Source: Wolfiporia cocos (taxonomy: Eukaryota; Basidiomycota; Agaricomycetes; Polyporales; Phaeolaceae). From it: a stretch of DNA of 64,000 bases. The stretch's first letter is position 1, and each line of letters opens with the position of its first letter. A program made the translations under genes and the position numbers. Under the pieces are notes generated by a model, which did no database searches, had not been told where the DNA came from, and was given only the letters and a program-made list of their open reading frames with translations. The DNA lies in contig JACCLO010000003.1 of the NCBI GenBank assembly GCA_029448655.1, forward strand, positions 5,022,001-5,086,000. Reading direction: 5' to 3'. Positions 25,406 to 37,082 of this stretch are shown here, piece by piece.

Positions 25406-28299
25406 AAGGAAGCCGCAGCGGCGTTCCCTCCATCGAGGCCATGGGACCATGCGATTGAATTAAAGCCCGACTTCGTGCCAAGAGACTGCAAAGTCTATGC
25501 GATGTCGCCAAAGGAACAACAAGCACTGGACGAATTTCTAAAAGAAAACCTGGCAAAGGGATTCATAGTCCCCTCAAAATCCCCGATGGCGTCACCCTTC
25601 TTTTTCGTCCCAAAGAAAGACGGCGTCTTACGGCCGTGTCAAGACTATCGATATCTGAACGAATGGACGATAAAGAACGTTTATCCCCTGCCGCTCATCT
25701 CAGAACTCCTAGAGAAGCTGAAGGGAGCGAAAATCTTTACAAAGATGGACCTTAGGGCGGGATACAACAACATTCGCATCAAAGCGGGGGACGAATGGAA
25801 AGCAGCCTTCAAAACGAATCGAGGGCTATACAAGCCCACGGTTATGTTTTTCGGACTATGCAATGCGCCAGGAACTTTCCAGGCAATGATGAATGAAATC
25901 CTGAAAGAGGAGATCCTCGAAGGATGGGTGCTTGTCTACATGGACGACATCCTCATTTTCTCAGGAGACGAGAAAACACACAAAGAGCGAGAGGGGAGGA
26001 TTCTCCAGAGATTGGTGGACAACCATCTCTTTGTGAAACCCGAAAAATGCGCTTTCGGCGTCGACAGAGTCGAATTCCTAGGGCTAGTCATCACCCCAGG
26101 AAATATCCAGATGGACCCAGCGAAACTCAACGGAATTAAGGAATGGCCGGCTCCCCGAAATCTCAAGGAAGTCAGATCCTTCCTAGGATTTGCGAACTTC
26201 TATCGGAAATTTATTGACCACTATTCAACGCACGCCCGACCCCTGGTAGACCTCACAAGAACGGTCACAGGGACAGGGTTCCAATGGACGGAGAAAGAAC
26301 AAAAAGCCTTCGACTTCATGAAACAGGCATTCACAACGGCGCCCGCACTAGGAACGCCAGACAAGGAGAAACCATTCATCCTCGAAACAGACGCATCTCA
26401 GTTCGCCACAGGAGCGGTACTGAAACAAACAGATGAAACAGGGCGCAAACGGCCGGTGGGATATCTCTCACAGTCCCTGACATCAGCAGAACAAAACTAC
26501 AAAATCTATGATCGCGAACTACTCGGAATAGTCCGAGCACTAGAAGAATGGCGGCACCTGTTAGAAGGAGCACCGCATAGGATCTTGATTCGAAGCGATC
26601 ATCAGAATCTGACGTATTGGAGAAGCGCACAGCGCCTAAATCGGTGACAAGCGAGATGGCATCTATTCCTCTCGCAATTCGATCTGAAATTACAACACGT
26701 CCCCGGAAGAAAACTGGTCATGGCCGACACACTTTCTAGGTTGTACCACCTCAATGAAAGCGACGAAGACAACGAGGGAATCACCATGATTCCAGACGAG
26801 CTCGTCGTCCATGCGATCCAGATCCCGATCATCGATCGAATCAAGAACGCCAACGATCGAGACGAATCTGCGGAACAGGCAATCCGTGCCCTAGAAGGCA
26901 CAGGCGAATTCCCCACGAAAACCGCCACAGATGATTGGCAACAAACGAATGGAATATTGCTCTACAGGGGCAGGATGTACGTACCAAAAGATGAGGGTCT
27001 TCGACGGGACGTCATCTCGAAATACCACGACACGATCCCGGCCGGACACCCTGGGATCTGGGGGACGACGATACAGGTCACAACCCACTTTTGGTGGCCC
27101 GACATGAGAACAATGATAGCGGAATACGTCCGGGGCTGTGCAATCTGTCAACAGATGAAACCTGATAGGAACCCGCTAAAACCCCCGTTGCAACCAATAC
27201 CAACAAGGGAGGACACCCTCCCATTCTCACAGTGCTCAGTCGATTTTGTCACCGACCTGCCAAGAGTCGGAAAGTATGACTCCATGATGGTGATTGTCGA
27301 CCATGGCCTATCCAAGGCCATCTCTCTCACCCCATGCAACAAAACAATTACAAGCGAAGGGGCCGCAGAAATATTCCATCGAAAGATATATTCACAGTAT
27401 GGCATTCCCCGGAAAATCATCTCAGACAGGGGGCCGCAGTTCGCATCAAAACTATTCAAAGAATTATGCAAGCTGCAGGGAACGGAATCAGCGATGAGTA
27501 CAGCGTACCATCCACAAACCGACGGACAAACGGAAAGAATGAATCAACAGATCGAAGTGTACCTTCGTATCTATTGCATGAACGACCCTTTCCAATGGGT
27601 ACAACGACTACCTGACGTCGAATTCGCGCATAACACTCGACGAACCGAAAACCGGCCTGCGCCTCTTGAAATAATCCTGGGCTATGTCCCAAGGGGATTC
27701 CCAGACTATGACAGGGTAGGAAACGTCCCGGCAGCAGTCGATAGGATCAAGAAAATCAAGGAGGCACGAAAGATGGCATTCATCGCGCACGAACTAGCCC
27801 AGAAAAGAATGGCAGGGCGGTTCCTCAGAGAACTGCCGAAGCTAGAGAAAGGGGACAAGGTATGGCTCGATGCCAAGAACCTGACAATCCCCTATGAATC
27901 GAACAAGCTGGCACCAAGAAGGGAAGGACCCTTCACCATTATGGAAAAGATGGGACCCACGACATACCGGCTGCAATTACCGACAAGATGGAAGATTCAT
28001 CCTGTATTCCACGCTGCCCTGCTAAAACCATTTCGGGAAACAAGGGTGCACGGACCCAATTACCTACGGCCGCCACCTGATATCATCAAGGGACAGGAAG
28101 AATACGAAGTTGAAGCCATCATTGCTGATAGATGGCGAGGAAAGAAGCATCAATACTTCGTCAAATGGAAGGGTTATGCCACGGCCGACAACTCATGGGA
28201 AGACGAAGGAAATTTGGAGCACTCCAAGGAGCTGATAAAAGACTACCGCAGAACAAGAGTCAGGACAACCCCAACACTCGAAAGCCAAACCGTGATAAT

Positions 28300-29364
28300 A
28301 TGTCGACGACTCGCCACCAGCTCCCTCGCCGCGCTTCGCCCCCTCACAGCGATGCGGGTCGCAGAGAAGGACGACCGAGAGGTACGCCGCAGAGGAGGTA
28401 CTCCCCCCAACATCTACAGATCAGACATGCCCTGCTCTGGTACAGGGCCGAGGGACCTTTTGCTGGCCGAGCCGATGGCTGGACAGCCCTCTTCGACATC
28501 GCGCAGGATCTCACCCATATTTACAGCTCGTACCAGAACATCACCGAGGACCTCGTCAGAATGGAGGGGCAGATCCGAGTGCAGAGAGAGGGACTCGAGC
28601 TACTCACCGACAGACTTATCGACCGATTGGCCGCCACCACGACGGCCCGATTACGACACGCGCTCAACGACTTCGAGGATCGAGAGCACATTACTCCCAA
28701 TCGACCCGAATACGTACCACGACCCACCCGCTTTTTCACCACCGACGAACGACGCCAAGTTGCAAGGCCATTTGATTTTATGGAGGGCGATAGAGTATTA
28801 TTTCCACTGCCTACCGGGACTCAGAGAGCCCGCCGAACAGGAGTTAGAGACCCGACGCCATGTATTCCTGGTATGGGAGGCAACGGGAGACGTGAACCAC
28901 CTGCACGCCCGACGAGCCCTAGGACTACCCCAGTATGACAGCGAAGAGCGAATAGCACGCCGCCTATTTGACGATCTCCATCGGTGCAGAGCATTACCCG
29001 CGAGGAGTTTGAGCGAGGTGCGAGGGAGCACGAACGAGACACCGCCTCCTTACCCGTATGGGCGGCACGAAATCTTCACCGCGCCGCGCACCACTGGAGG
29101 TATCAACACAACGAATACCTCAGGGATATCCCTTCCCTACGGGTACCAGCGAGGCCCTCGCCCGAACAACCCTGCCGGCAGTGTGGATCCGCTAGCCACT
29201 GGATCCTCGACTGCCCCGACTATATTTGCCGAGCTTGTGGGCTCAATCAACCAGGTCATCGACAGAATGAGTGCCGCCAACACTTCGTATGGCGAACTCC
29301 TACAACCCCGTCCCTCAGTGGGAACGGCGACATCTACAACGAACAGGACGCAGAGGCGCTCTGA
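28300..29364 (+). pseudogene. Gyp-1 ORF3 homologue, two CCHC knuckles, two stops
   Basis: ATG at 28300 (MSTTRHQ) in a frame different from pol, starting just after the chromodomain as in Gyp-2. The N-terminal helical region matches Gyp-2 ORF3 (RIRHAL.WY, LTHIYSSYQNITEDLV, then a DDERR/FDFMEGD region). The same frame carries TGA at 28936-28938 and 28969-28971, then resumes with SITREEFERG. It ends in knuckles CRQCGSASHWILDC and CRACGLNQPGHRQNEC, with the stop near 29364. The pol frame is open across the whole overlap. The stops are consistent with decay of this older element. Confidence 0.72.
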
Positions 29365-29405
29365 AGGGGAGAATCTGGAGGATTTGTCGAGGCCGACGAA
29401 CGCCT

Positions 29406-29418
29406 AGAGAGGGGCTGA
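29406..29418 (+). promoter_or_regulatory. Gyp-1 polypurine tract
   Basis: AGAGAGGGGCTGA directly before the 3' LTR, overlapping the pol stop codon. Confidence 0.7.
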
Positions 29419-30129
29419 TGTTACGGATATTTTGAATTTTTCAAACACTAGCAGAACTCACCATTGGGCGAATACGATACAGGGACTTGTTGCACAACCA
29501 ACCCCCCTGGCTACTCGTGATTCCACTGGGCGCATCCCCAGTTGTACTAGCATGTAGGGCGCGTTTCATCTTTGGCAGATCCAACTCTGTCACCATTTCA
29601 TAGTTATCATTTATTAGCTGATAGATGGCGTTCAACCGCCATCATCCCTATCTATCGTCTCGGATATATCATTACATACTTATCAAACGTTTGGCACTAT
29701 AGCGTAGATAGTATCGGTGACATCTGGGACAGGCTTGACCCCTAAAACCTAGCGTAGTATATAAACTCATGTATTTACTGTCGAGGCTCTTCAGCTCGAC
29801 CTTGTTGTACAAACAAGAAGTCTTATACTCGTTCTCAAACGTAGGAAACTACGCTCAGTATTTCTCACTCGAGCAACCGAACGATCTAAGTCCTCGAAGT
29901 GCACACAGACTTCTCGGACTTAGGCGAGTTTAATATTCTATTTAACTCGCACTCCGAACAGACTATATCCTCTAACGCGTATTGGATATTAACCGATCTC
30001 CTAAGAATCTCCCTTAGGACTTGAAGGCATCTAACGAGTATTTGCCTTGCATACGGCAACAAGCCTACGTGCAGAAGAACGATCTATATTCGCGACTCGA
30101 ATATACGAACGGGTATTCGACCCGTAACA
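29419..30129 (+). repeat. Gyp-1 right (3') LTR, 711 bp
   Basis: Same length as 3047-3757, with about six transition differences. Its right flank GAGAAG lies inside the Gyp-4 RNase H/integrase junction, not in the gene flanking the left LTR. Confidence 0.9.
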
Positions 30130-32579
30130 GAGAAGTCCGGCTTCAAAGTTCCACTCTTTCAAGTCCTTTCCGAACTCCTTAGGACCGCTTTGCAGCAGTT
30201 CTTTGTAGTCCTTTGTGACTTGGTCGTCAAGTAGAGCCTTGCGTATGTCTCGGAGGAGGTCCTCGTCGCCCGCGTTCTGTGCTTCGTGTGCTGCTTCTAG
30301 CGCGCGAACCGTAAAATATTCCGGTTTCAGCAAGATTTGATTGCGATTGTCGAGTTCCACCCCCTCTTCATGGTCTGGCCTCCTGGACAGAGGGTCTGCC
30401 GTAAGCATAGTTTTTCCGGCCTTATGCATCATATTGAAGTTAAATCTTGTCAGATATAGGCTCCAACGTGCTTGTCGGCGGGTTAACTTTTGTGCCGTTT
30501 TGAAATAGGTTAGATTAAGATGATCTGACCATATTTCAAATTGTAGCGGGTGTCCTTCCAGATAGTGTCTCCATTCTTCTAATGCACGAATGATGGCTAG
30601 CAATTCTTTATCGTATATTTCGTAGTTTCTTTCCGGTGTGGAGAGAGACTTCGAGTAGAATGCTACTGGGTGCCACTTTTGGTCTGTGGGATCCAATTGT
30701 GACAGGACAGCGCTGGTTGCGTAATCGGAAGCGTCTGCTTCTACGCGGAACGGTTGCTCCTTGTCCGGGATACGTAAAATGGGGGCCAATGTGAAGGATT
30801 CCTTCAAGCCTGTGAAGGCGGATTCCTGTTCGTCACCCCATTTCCATGCCATGTTCTTCTTAAAAGCTCGGTTAGCGGCCGAACTTTCTTAGAGAAATCC
30901 TTGATGAAGCATTGGTAGTAATTGGCAAATCCGACGAATGCCTGGACTTCCTTGACCTTGGTGGGTCAAGGCCAATCCATTACTCCCGATACTTTCTTAG
31001 GATCCATAATGACCTTTCCTTTCGAAATGATCATTCCTAGGTACTCAATGCTGTCTTTTTCAAAGAAGCATTTTTCCGGTTTAGCGAAGAGATCGTTCTC
31101 TTCTAGCGTCTTCAGAACTGCCTTTACAATTCTGCGGTGTTCTTCGAGGTCATTACCAAACACGAGGATGTCGTCTAGATAGACGATGACTTTTCCTGAG
31201 CAGATGAAATCGCTTAGGATGTCATTCATCATGTGTTGGAATGTGGCCGGTGCGTTACAGAAGCCGAAGTACATTACAACTGCTTCGTACAGTCCCCGAT
31301 GGGTGACGAATGCTGTTTTCCATTCATCGCCTTCCTTAATCCGCACGTTGTTGTAACCCCAGCGCAAGTCTATTTTAGTGAAAATAGAGGCGTGACTTAG
31401 TCGGTCGATGAGGTCATCAATGCGCGGTATCGGGTATCTGTTTTTGACCGTTAAGTTGTTTACCTTGCGGTAATCGACTACCATTCGAAGTCCTCCGTCT
31501 TTTTTAGGGACGAAGAAAACCGGTGATGCTATTGGGGACGTGGATGGTTGAATGTATCCTTTACATAATTCTTCCTGTATCCAGAGGTCCAGTGAGTTTT
31601 CCTCTTTTGGAGACATTTTGTAAGGTCTCGCTGGAGGCGGTAGTTTTTGATCAGGGATAAACTCAATTCCATGATCATATGTTTTTCGTTCCGGCATCCT
31701 TTCGGACGCCCGCTGGGAAAATACTGTAGGACCGAACTCCTGGTATTGTTCCGGAACGAGCGATTTTCATTTCTGGAGATCGTCTTCTTCCATTTCGTCG
31801 TTGTCATCCTTTTCGGTAATGACTCTGACTATTTCCATCAGCAGGTTCTCCTGTTCCTCGTCTAGGTTTCTTAACCAGGATAGGAAAGGAGTTTCCAGAT
31901 CTTCTTCGCCCAAGAAGTCTATAGGGAAATCTGCGATGATTTCATGAATGGATTCTGATGAGGTTTCTGCTCCCTCATCAGCGATTGATGCACGTTTTTG
32001 CTTCTTTGTGCATGATTCTGTACAACGATATTTCATTGTGCCTTCCGGCCAATTGAAATCAGGGTTGTGTTCGAGTATCCAGTCGTATCCGAGTATTACG
32101 TCAATAGTCTCAATGTCCATTATGTAAAGGAATTGAGTTGACTTGTGATACCCATGTTCGATATACGCTTTTACTCCCGAGGTAATACTACCGGCGGAGT
32201 TCTCAGTTCCGTCGGCATTTCGTATTTCGATTGGACTAATCAATTTGCTTGTGATCAGTCGTTCTTCGTGGACCAGTGATTTGTTGATTACACTGATCGA
32301 GGCACCGGAATCGATTAATGCCATTGCTTGTACTTTCTTTCCGTAGACCCACAGCGTTATTTCGACACGAAAAGATTTATTCGCATCGTGCGCGTCATTT
32401 GTATATACATTATATAATTCAAAGAAACGCTGTGCAGTCGGGTCCATAGAGAAAGAACTAAATTCGGGGGGCTCCTTACAAGCTAAAGTAGCCACCCTCA
32501 GAGAAAATCCGACACACTGGTGCCGAATATGCCAGTGTTTGTCGCCGGGTTGGGACGTCTGGTCTGGGTCCTCTCCCAC
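30130..32579 (-). pseudogene. pol: Gyp-4 pol, truncated and mutated
   Basis: The reading follows Gyp-3 Pol closely: protease ALIDSGAS (about 32310), RT MVVDYRKVN and YLDDILVF (about 31175), RNase H (VEADASDYA; YDKELLAI). Defects seen are TGA replacing the Trp of LQKWKSLV near 31768, a stop within VMDWP near 30974, and a one-base loss near 30860 (LTELSKK equivalent). The frame ends at WNFEAGLL, where Gyp-3 continues into the integrase zinc finger, because the Gyp-1 LTR begins. The product would be inactive. Confidence 0.9.
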
Positions 32580-32716
32580 AGAGAACCAAGACCCTTCCTT
32601 CCTGTCACTTCAGTTGCGACGCGATTCGACTCGCAGAGTGCCTCCCCACCCTCTCGTGGAGTAGGGGGCGCCAGGTGGAGTACGTCTTCAAGATGCGTGG
32701 TAGGGGCGAGGGGAAC

Positions 32717-34492
32717 CTATAGGGTTCCCACGGTGGATGTGGGGGCGGCAGCACTTGGGGCTGCCGGTTCTGGAACTTCCTCCCAGATCATGTGAGACTG
32801 GTAAGTCTTGCCGTCGGCCGGGGGTCCAGAGCTTCCACTTCCAGTCTTCACCTTTGACTTGTCAGTTGAAGGCTTCCCTTTCCCACTGTCCGTTTTAGTG
32901 GCGGCTTCGTTAGCCTTCCGCTGTGCGTAGGGGACAAAAGTCCCAGCTGCCTTGTCTGCCACGAGTTTAGGACACAACGTGTGGTAGTGTCCCTTTTGCT
33001 TGCAGTAGTTGCAAGCGGCATCGGCAGGCGCCGCAGTTGTCTTGTCAGACGACTGCGCTTCACGCTTCTTTCCTTTCCCCGAGGTGGCCTTTTTGTTTGA
33101 TGATGATGCTGATGATGGGGTGGCCGCCTTGGGTTCCTCTTTCTTTTCTTTTTTCTCTTTGTCGTTCTTGAATATACTACCGGTAAGCTTGTCTGGGTAG
33201 GCTACCTGGTACATTTCCAGCGCTAACTCCATATACTTTTCCCACTCTGTCGGGACGGTGAAGAACGGGGTCTTTTCCAAGACCACAAGGTGTTGGCGAA
33301 CCAACTCCGGTAACGTTTCCTTGAATTTGTAAAGAAGTGTGCTGTTGTCGGTTTCGGAGAGTTTTCCGAGGGTACGGAACTTTTCACAATATTTGAAATA
33401 GTTTGATTCGACAAGTTTTTTGCCCTTGTCACCGTAGTACCCGCGGATTTCTCGTCGCGCAATTTCCTTATCCGTCTTTTTGCCGTACTGATTGTTGAGT
33501 GTGTGGACGAATTCCTGCCACGTACCCAGGTTTTCTCCTCGATCTGCTTTTTCAATGAGGGGCATCATGAATTTGTACGCGTCCCCAGTGAGTCGGAACA
33601 AGGCCTGAGTTACCTTGTCCTGGTCGTCAGTGATCCGGGTCGCAGCGAAGTACAACCCCATTTTTTCCGTAAATTCCTTTGCAGGAACTTTACTTTTGGA
33701 TCCGAAGAATTCGGGGGGTGGTGGAACTCGTACTTGAGTAGGGAAAGTAGGGGCCACGGCCTGGGCCTGAGCAGCAGCTTGCTGCGCGGCGGCGGCGGCG
33801 GCGTTGAGTTGGGCGAGAATGCCCGTGCCCAAAGGATTAGCTCCTGCCGGGGATGCTGGTGCCTGAGACGGTACTGGTGGTGCGGGACGGTTGACCCCTG
33901 TTGGAATTTTGGACCGGAGGTCCTGAATCTCATCCTCCAAGTCCGCGATTTGGGCTTGGAGGGTGCCGATCTCCACGTCAGCCGCCTGCTTCATTTCCTG
34001 GATCTGAATTTTGTAGTCCGCACTTAGTTCTCTTTCGAGATCTTGTGACATGAACTCGACTGCTGAGATGTACGACCGCATTTGGTCAAACTTCCTTGTG
34101 GTTCTTTCCATGAACCGGTTCTGGATCCGGATAACCTGTTGAAGGTCATCGAAGGCGACAGCGTGGGCGCGGGTGATGGCGGTGTTGACAATACGGGTGT
34201 GTATTTGCCGGATATTGGCGATTTCCGCCTCTGTAGCCCCCATGCTCATGCATTGGAGGACTTGATCATCCGTGAGACCTTCCGGGGCCTGATAGGCTAC
34301 CATGAAGTTCTCATGTCTGCCCATTGGTTCGGGGTAGATGGCTCCCATGAAGCCCGGAATGGGACTGGGGGCCCGAGAGCCCGAGACCGTCAGGGGTCTG
34401 ACTTCCTCGTCATGTTCCTCAAAAATGTTTATTGGGGACATGGAGGCGCGAGCGGGGTTGACGGCCGCAGAGGTGGATGCTTGTTGAGACAT
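32717..34492 (-). CDS. gag: Gyp-4 Gag polyprotein
   Basis: 591 residues, open, from the ATG at 34492 (MSQQASTSAAV). A coiled coil lies at about residues 140-205 (ELSADYKIQIQEMKQAADVE..IADLEDEIQDLRSK) and a Gln/Ala linker near 230-260. The Gag core at about 270-430 (KMGLYFAATRI, VTQALFRLTGDAYKFM, YFKYCEKFRTLGKL) is collinear with Gyp-3. The knuckle CNYCKQKGHYHTLC is near residue 505. An intact gag next to a broken pol could still be expressed, but its LTR partner is gone. Confidence 0.88.
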   Translation of the reverse strand: MSQQASTSAAVNPARASMSPINIFEEHDEEVRPLTVSGSRAPSPIPGFMGAIYPEPMGRHENFMVAYQAPEGLTDDQVLQCMSMGATEAEIANIRQIHTRIVNTAITRAHAVAFDDLQQVIRIQNRFMERTTRKFDQMRSYISAVEFMSQDLERELSADYKIQIQEMKQAADVEIGTLQAQIADLEDEIQDLRSKIPTGVNRPAPPVPSQAPASPAGANPLGTGILAQLNAAAAAAQQAAAQAQAVAPTFPTQVRVPPPPEFFGSKSKVPAKEFTEKMGLYFAATRITDDQDKVTQALFRLTGDAYKFMMPLIEKADRGENLGTWQEFVHTLNNQYGKKTDKEIARREIRGYYGDKGKKLVESNYFKYCEKFRTLGKLSETDNSTLLYKFKETLPELVRQHLVVLEKTPFFTVPTEWEKYMELALEMYQVAYPDKLTGSIFKNDKEKKEKKEEPKAATPSSASSSNKKATSGKGKKREAQSSDKTTAAPADAACNYCKQKGHYHTLCPKLVADKAAGTFVPYAQRKANEAATKTDSGKGKPSTDKSKVKTGSGSSGPPADGKTYQSHMIWEEVPEPAAPSAAAPTSTVGTL

Positions 34493-34627
34493 TTCTTAAA
34501 TTCCAATTATGAGTAATCTTGTTGGATTGCTCAAAAGGAGTGAGAGAAAAAAAAAGTTTTTTAATGCTGCTGCATGCATTTATGATCTTATAGCACTCTA
34601 TTTCAGAGAAATGCTAAGCTTGTCAGC

Positions 34628-36080
34628 TTAGCTTATTGCTATTAAGTCCTCTTCTACCGAAGTAGAGGTACCCGCCTTCTTGTCAGAAGGGGGTGTGTGC
34701 CCGTAATCGAAAGAGATGTCTAATAAGACAATCTCTTTTACAATGTCCGATATCCTAGTATCTATACTATGGAAAGAGACCTGTCCGATTCTTTTACAGT
34801 CCTTTGCCATAATTCTCCAGCTTCTGTTAGTTATCCTCCTATGGCGAGCATGGTCCTCAATATTGTCTACCAAATCCTCTAACTGTACTACCATAGTATG
34901 GAATTTTTTATCGTAGTAGATATCAAATCCTTGGTAAGTAGGAGGGTGGTTGGCTATGGGGATAAGTCGCTCTAAGGTGGATGTGAGCAACGGCGTCACG
35001 TGCTCCAGTGACTTGAGCTGCTTTGTTTTGGCGAAAAGCAGTTTCGGAGCAAGGGTGCCGTGGATTGCGGGGACTGCGGGTCCCTGCACCGGATCGGAGA
35101 GGCGGAGTGTGACACGGAAACCCACTGGTTACGTGACTACCCACAAAGCGGGGGAAACCCTCCCTCCAGGCCCTAAGGCCTCCCATCCTCGTAAGGGGAG
35201 AACGAGAAGGCACGTCTATTGAGACGTCCTGCCGATCGCTGAGGTACCGTCCAAGATAACGGTATGCCCCCAGACTAGCAAGCAGAGAGACAGGAGAGTG
35301 GGCGTCGTCGCTAAGGAGGCGGGTGCACACCAGTGATAAAAGGTTCCCAGGGGACTCGCCCCAAGGCCGAGAAGATTAGTTCTGAGGTGTAACCCTCAGA
35401 ACGTCGCAGTATATATACATGGGGAGCGGCTACTACTAGAGACAAGACCTGCCCTAATGGTGTGGTCTGTGCGCAAGCTGTGACCGTAATCCATAACTAC
35501 GTAACGCTGTTACTAACCTTGACATCACGTGACCTGTAGAGATAAGATAGTGAAGATGATTATCTACCTACGCACGTGCGGTTCCACTGAGCGGCTAAAG
35601 TAATAAAATAGCGAATATCTGTGAACGTGAAGGTAATGTCCCAATATTCTTGTGACAGAGTGCCAGAGGCTTGGGTCTGTTTTTCTTTTCGGCGATGCGC
35701 TTGTTCAGTTTGGCACGGGCCAATAGGAGTTTGTTCAACTCCCGCTGATGCATCAGGTCTTCCATGGAGTGGATCTTTAGTTCGAGAAGCTCAGTGGAGG
35801 AGCGTTCCCGTGGTGTGTAGTTAGGCGGGGACGGTGCTCGGGGTTTGGGCTTTCCGAGATCCGCGATATGCTTAGGAATACAGGTGGGAATCTCCCAGAG
35901 GTGGAGTTTCCCAGTGTAATCTTCCTTGACAGGAAGTGTGTACGTCAGCTCCGCATCGGGACTACTGATACGGGTACTAAGCGGAGGGGGAGCCATGCGG
36001 TCGATAAGGTTTCGCTTGGCGGGCTTAGCATAAGGGGCGTTGGATGAACCCCGGGTGCGACGGTTGATGGCACGAGGCAT
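34628..36080 (-). pseudogene. Gyp-4 ORF0, split by a solo LTR
   Basis: The ATG at 36080 gives MPRAINRRTRGSS, homologous to Gyp-3 ORF0, with the shared YTLPVKEDYTGKLHLWEIP block. Coding runs to 35663, is broken by the LTR at 35110-35657, and resumes at 35109 with LRLSDPVQGP. It continues through FHTMVVQLEDLVDN and RRITNRSWRIMAKDCK to an SVEEDLIAIS tail at 34628. Removing the LTR plus one GAGTG restores a continuous frame of the same design as Gyp-3. Confidence 0.85.
35110..35657 (-). mobile_element. Solo LTR (548 bp) in ORF0, TSD GAGTG
   Basis: It starts TGACACGG, ends TTCTTGTGACA and is flanked by GAGTG (35105-35109, 35658-35662). On the minus strand there is a TATATATAC box (about 35410) and a hairpin GTTCTGAGG/CCTCAGAAC (35379-35402), the same dyad type as NA-1. 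Confidence 0.92.
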
Positions 36081-37069
36081 GATCTAGCAGCGGCAGCAGC
36101 ATGAGCGTTTTGCAGCACTCAGTGGTTGAGAACAGGAAGTGGAAAAATGGGGGTTCCTTGTCAGGAACATGGAAGTGGTACTCTAAGGGTCGATCTTCAT
36201 AGTTGCGTGCGATACTCAGTGGCAATGCTGAGGGTATTCGCATGACGTGGCGCGGAGCGCTCATAGTCAGAGGCGCCTGCTCCTGAGGTAGAGTCGATGA
36301 CTGCCAGGGGCTGCCTGGGTCATATGGTTGGGAATCGGATACGCAGTAGCCACAGCGACTGTGACTACTGGAAGTGGTTGGGTATTACACCCTTAACCGT
36401 CCTCGCTTCAACAGTGAGGTTGCCGTCTTTAGACCTCCTGAGTGGGCCACAAGGCGCAGACCACGTCGTCGTCACTAAGGACGCGTGGTACTCCAAGAGG
36501 AGCCCTTACTTCCGACGGGTGCCTCCGATAGCTCCCAGGATGACCACGCCGAGCTGCCCGGAGGTCTTATGCTATTGGCTACTGGTCTAGTCCTTTGGCA
36601 GGATCAACCGAAGTTGATCCTCCTCACCGCTTTCCCCATATGGGTACAAAGCGGGTCCCTTATGCCTGGGAATCGGCTTTGGAAGATTCTCATGTTCCCA
36701 AAGGAGGAACGGTCGTCATGGCAGCTAGGCCCTAAGGCTTTAGCCGCTTGGTTCTGGCGCACACAGGCAGACCATCCCCTTTGAGACGACCTGAGTCTCA
36801 ACCGCGCACAGCTAAAGGCTTGTCAGCCGATGGCCGTGTCTCCTTAACCCTGGAGTCCGGGTTAGGAAGGACTCTTACCCAAAAAGGGCAGTGTGTCGCA
36901 TCCTGGTTGCTTTCAAGGCTTGTCAGCCGAGGTTGCCGAATCTCCCAGATCCCAACCGAGGGCCACCAAAGCCTTGTCAGGCAATGATGGTGCGCTTACA
37001 ACTCAGATCCTGACCCTAGAGGGGAAAAAACCCAGGGCGCCGCTTGCCATCGACGCCGGGGGATAAAGA
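36081..37069 (-). other. Gyp-4 long 5' leader, about 1 kb, non-coding
   Basis: Matches parts of the Gyp-3 leader (GTTGGGAATCGGATACGC, GAGCTGCCCGGAGG, several CTTGTCAG motifs). No convincing ORF was seen. Confidence 0.5.
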
Positions 37070-37080
37070 AGTTCTATTCT
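37070..37080 (-). promoter_or_regulatory. Gyp-4 primer-binding site (self-priming type)
   Basis: The minus strand reads AGAATAGAACT two bases after the LTR. It pairs over 11 nt with AGTTCTATTCT at 37197-37187. Confidence 0.78.
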
Positions 37081-37082
37081 AA

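Larger units (their letters stand above)
24534..29407 (+). pseudogene. pol: Gyp-1 pol, second part: RT to C-terminal domain
   Basis: Continues the Gyp-1 pol after Gyp-2 (IIGRK then GETKRKFRTK). It is interrupted by the solo LTR at 24706-25405, and the frame rejoins as VFSK then [16 protein letters not shown]. Motifs are [10 protein letters not shown] (about 25940), RNase H ([21 protein letters not shown]), integrase zinc finger (KYHDTIPAGHPG..CAICQ), DDE core (DRGPQFAS about 27427, TERMNQ about 27530), and chromodomain (YFVKWKGY about 28155). The C-terminal domain (LILWRAIEYY..ARRALGLP) matches Gyp-2. TGA at 26645-26647 replaces Arg of NRRQARW (CGA to TGA). The frame otherwise runs to TAG at 29405-29407, 11 nt before the LTR. 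Confidence 0.9.
3047..30129 (+). mobile_element. Gyp-1: chromodomain Ty3/gypsy element with nested insertions
   Basis: Removing Gyp-2 (6625-24533) and the solo LTR (24706-25405), each with one TSD copy, leaves an element of about 8.5 kb. Its order is LTR, gag, protease, dUTPase, RT, RNase H, integrase, chromodomain, C-terminal domain overlapping ORF3, purine tract, LTR. The two 711-bp LTRs differ at roughly six sites, all transitions and mostly at CpG. Pol carries a frameshift and nonsense codons, so this copy cannot move on its own. The outer flanks do not match (AGATG on the left, GAGAA on the right), and the right flank lies inside the Gyp-4 pol, which suggests LTR-LTR recombination with an older element. 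Confidence 0.88.

Noticed and set aside
28132..28300. Upstream extension of the ORF3 frame in Gyp-1
   Set aside because: It overlaps the chromodomain coding region and is not conserved in Gyp-2. The shared start is the MST at 28300.
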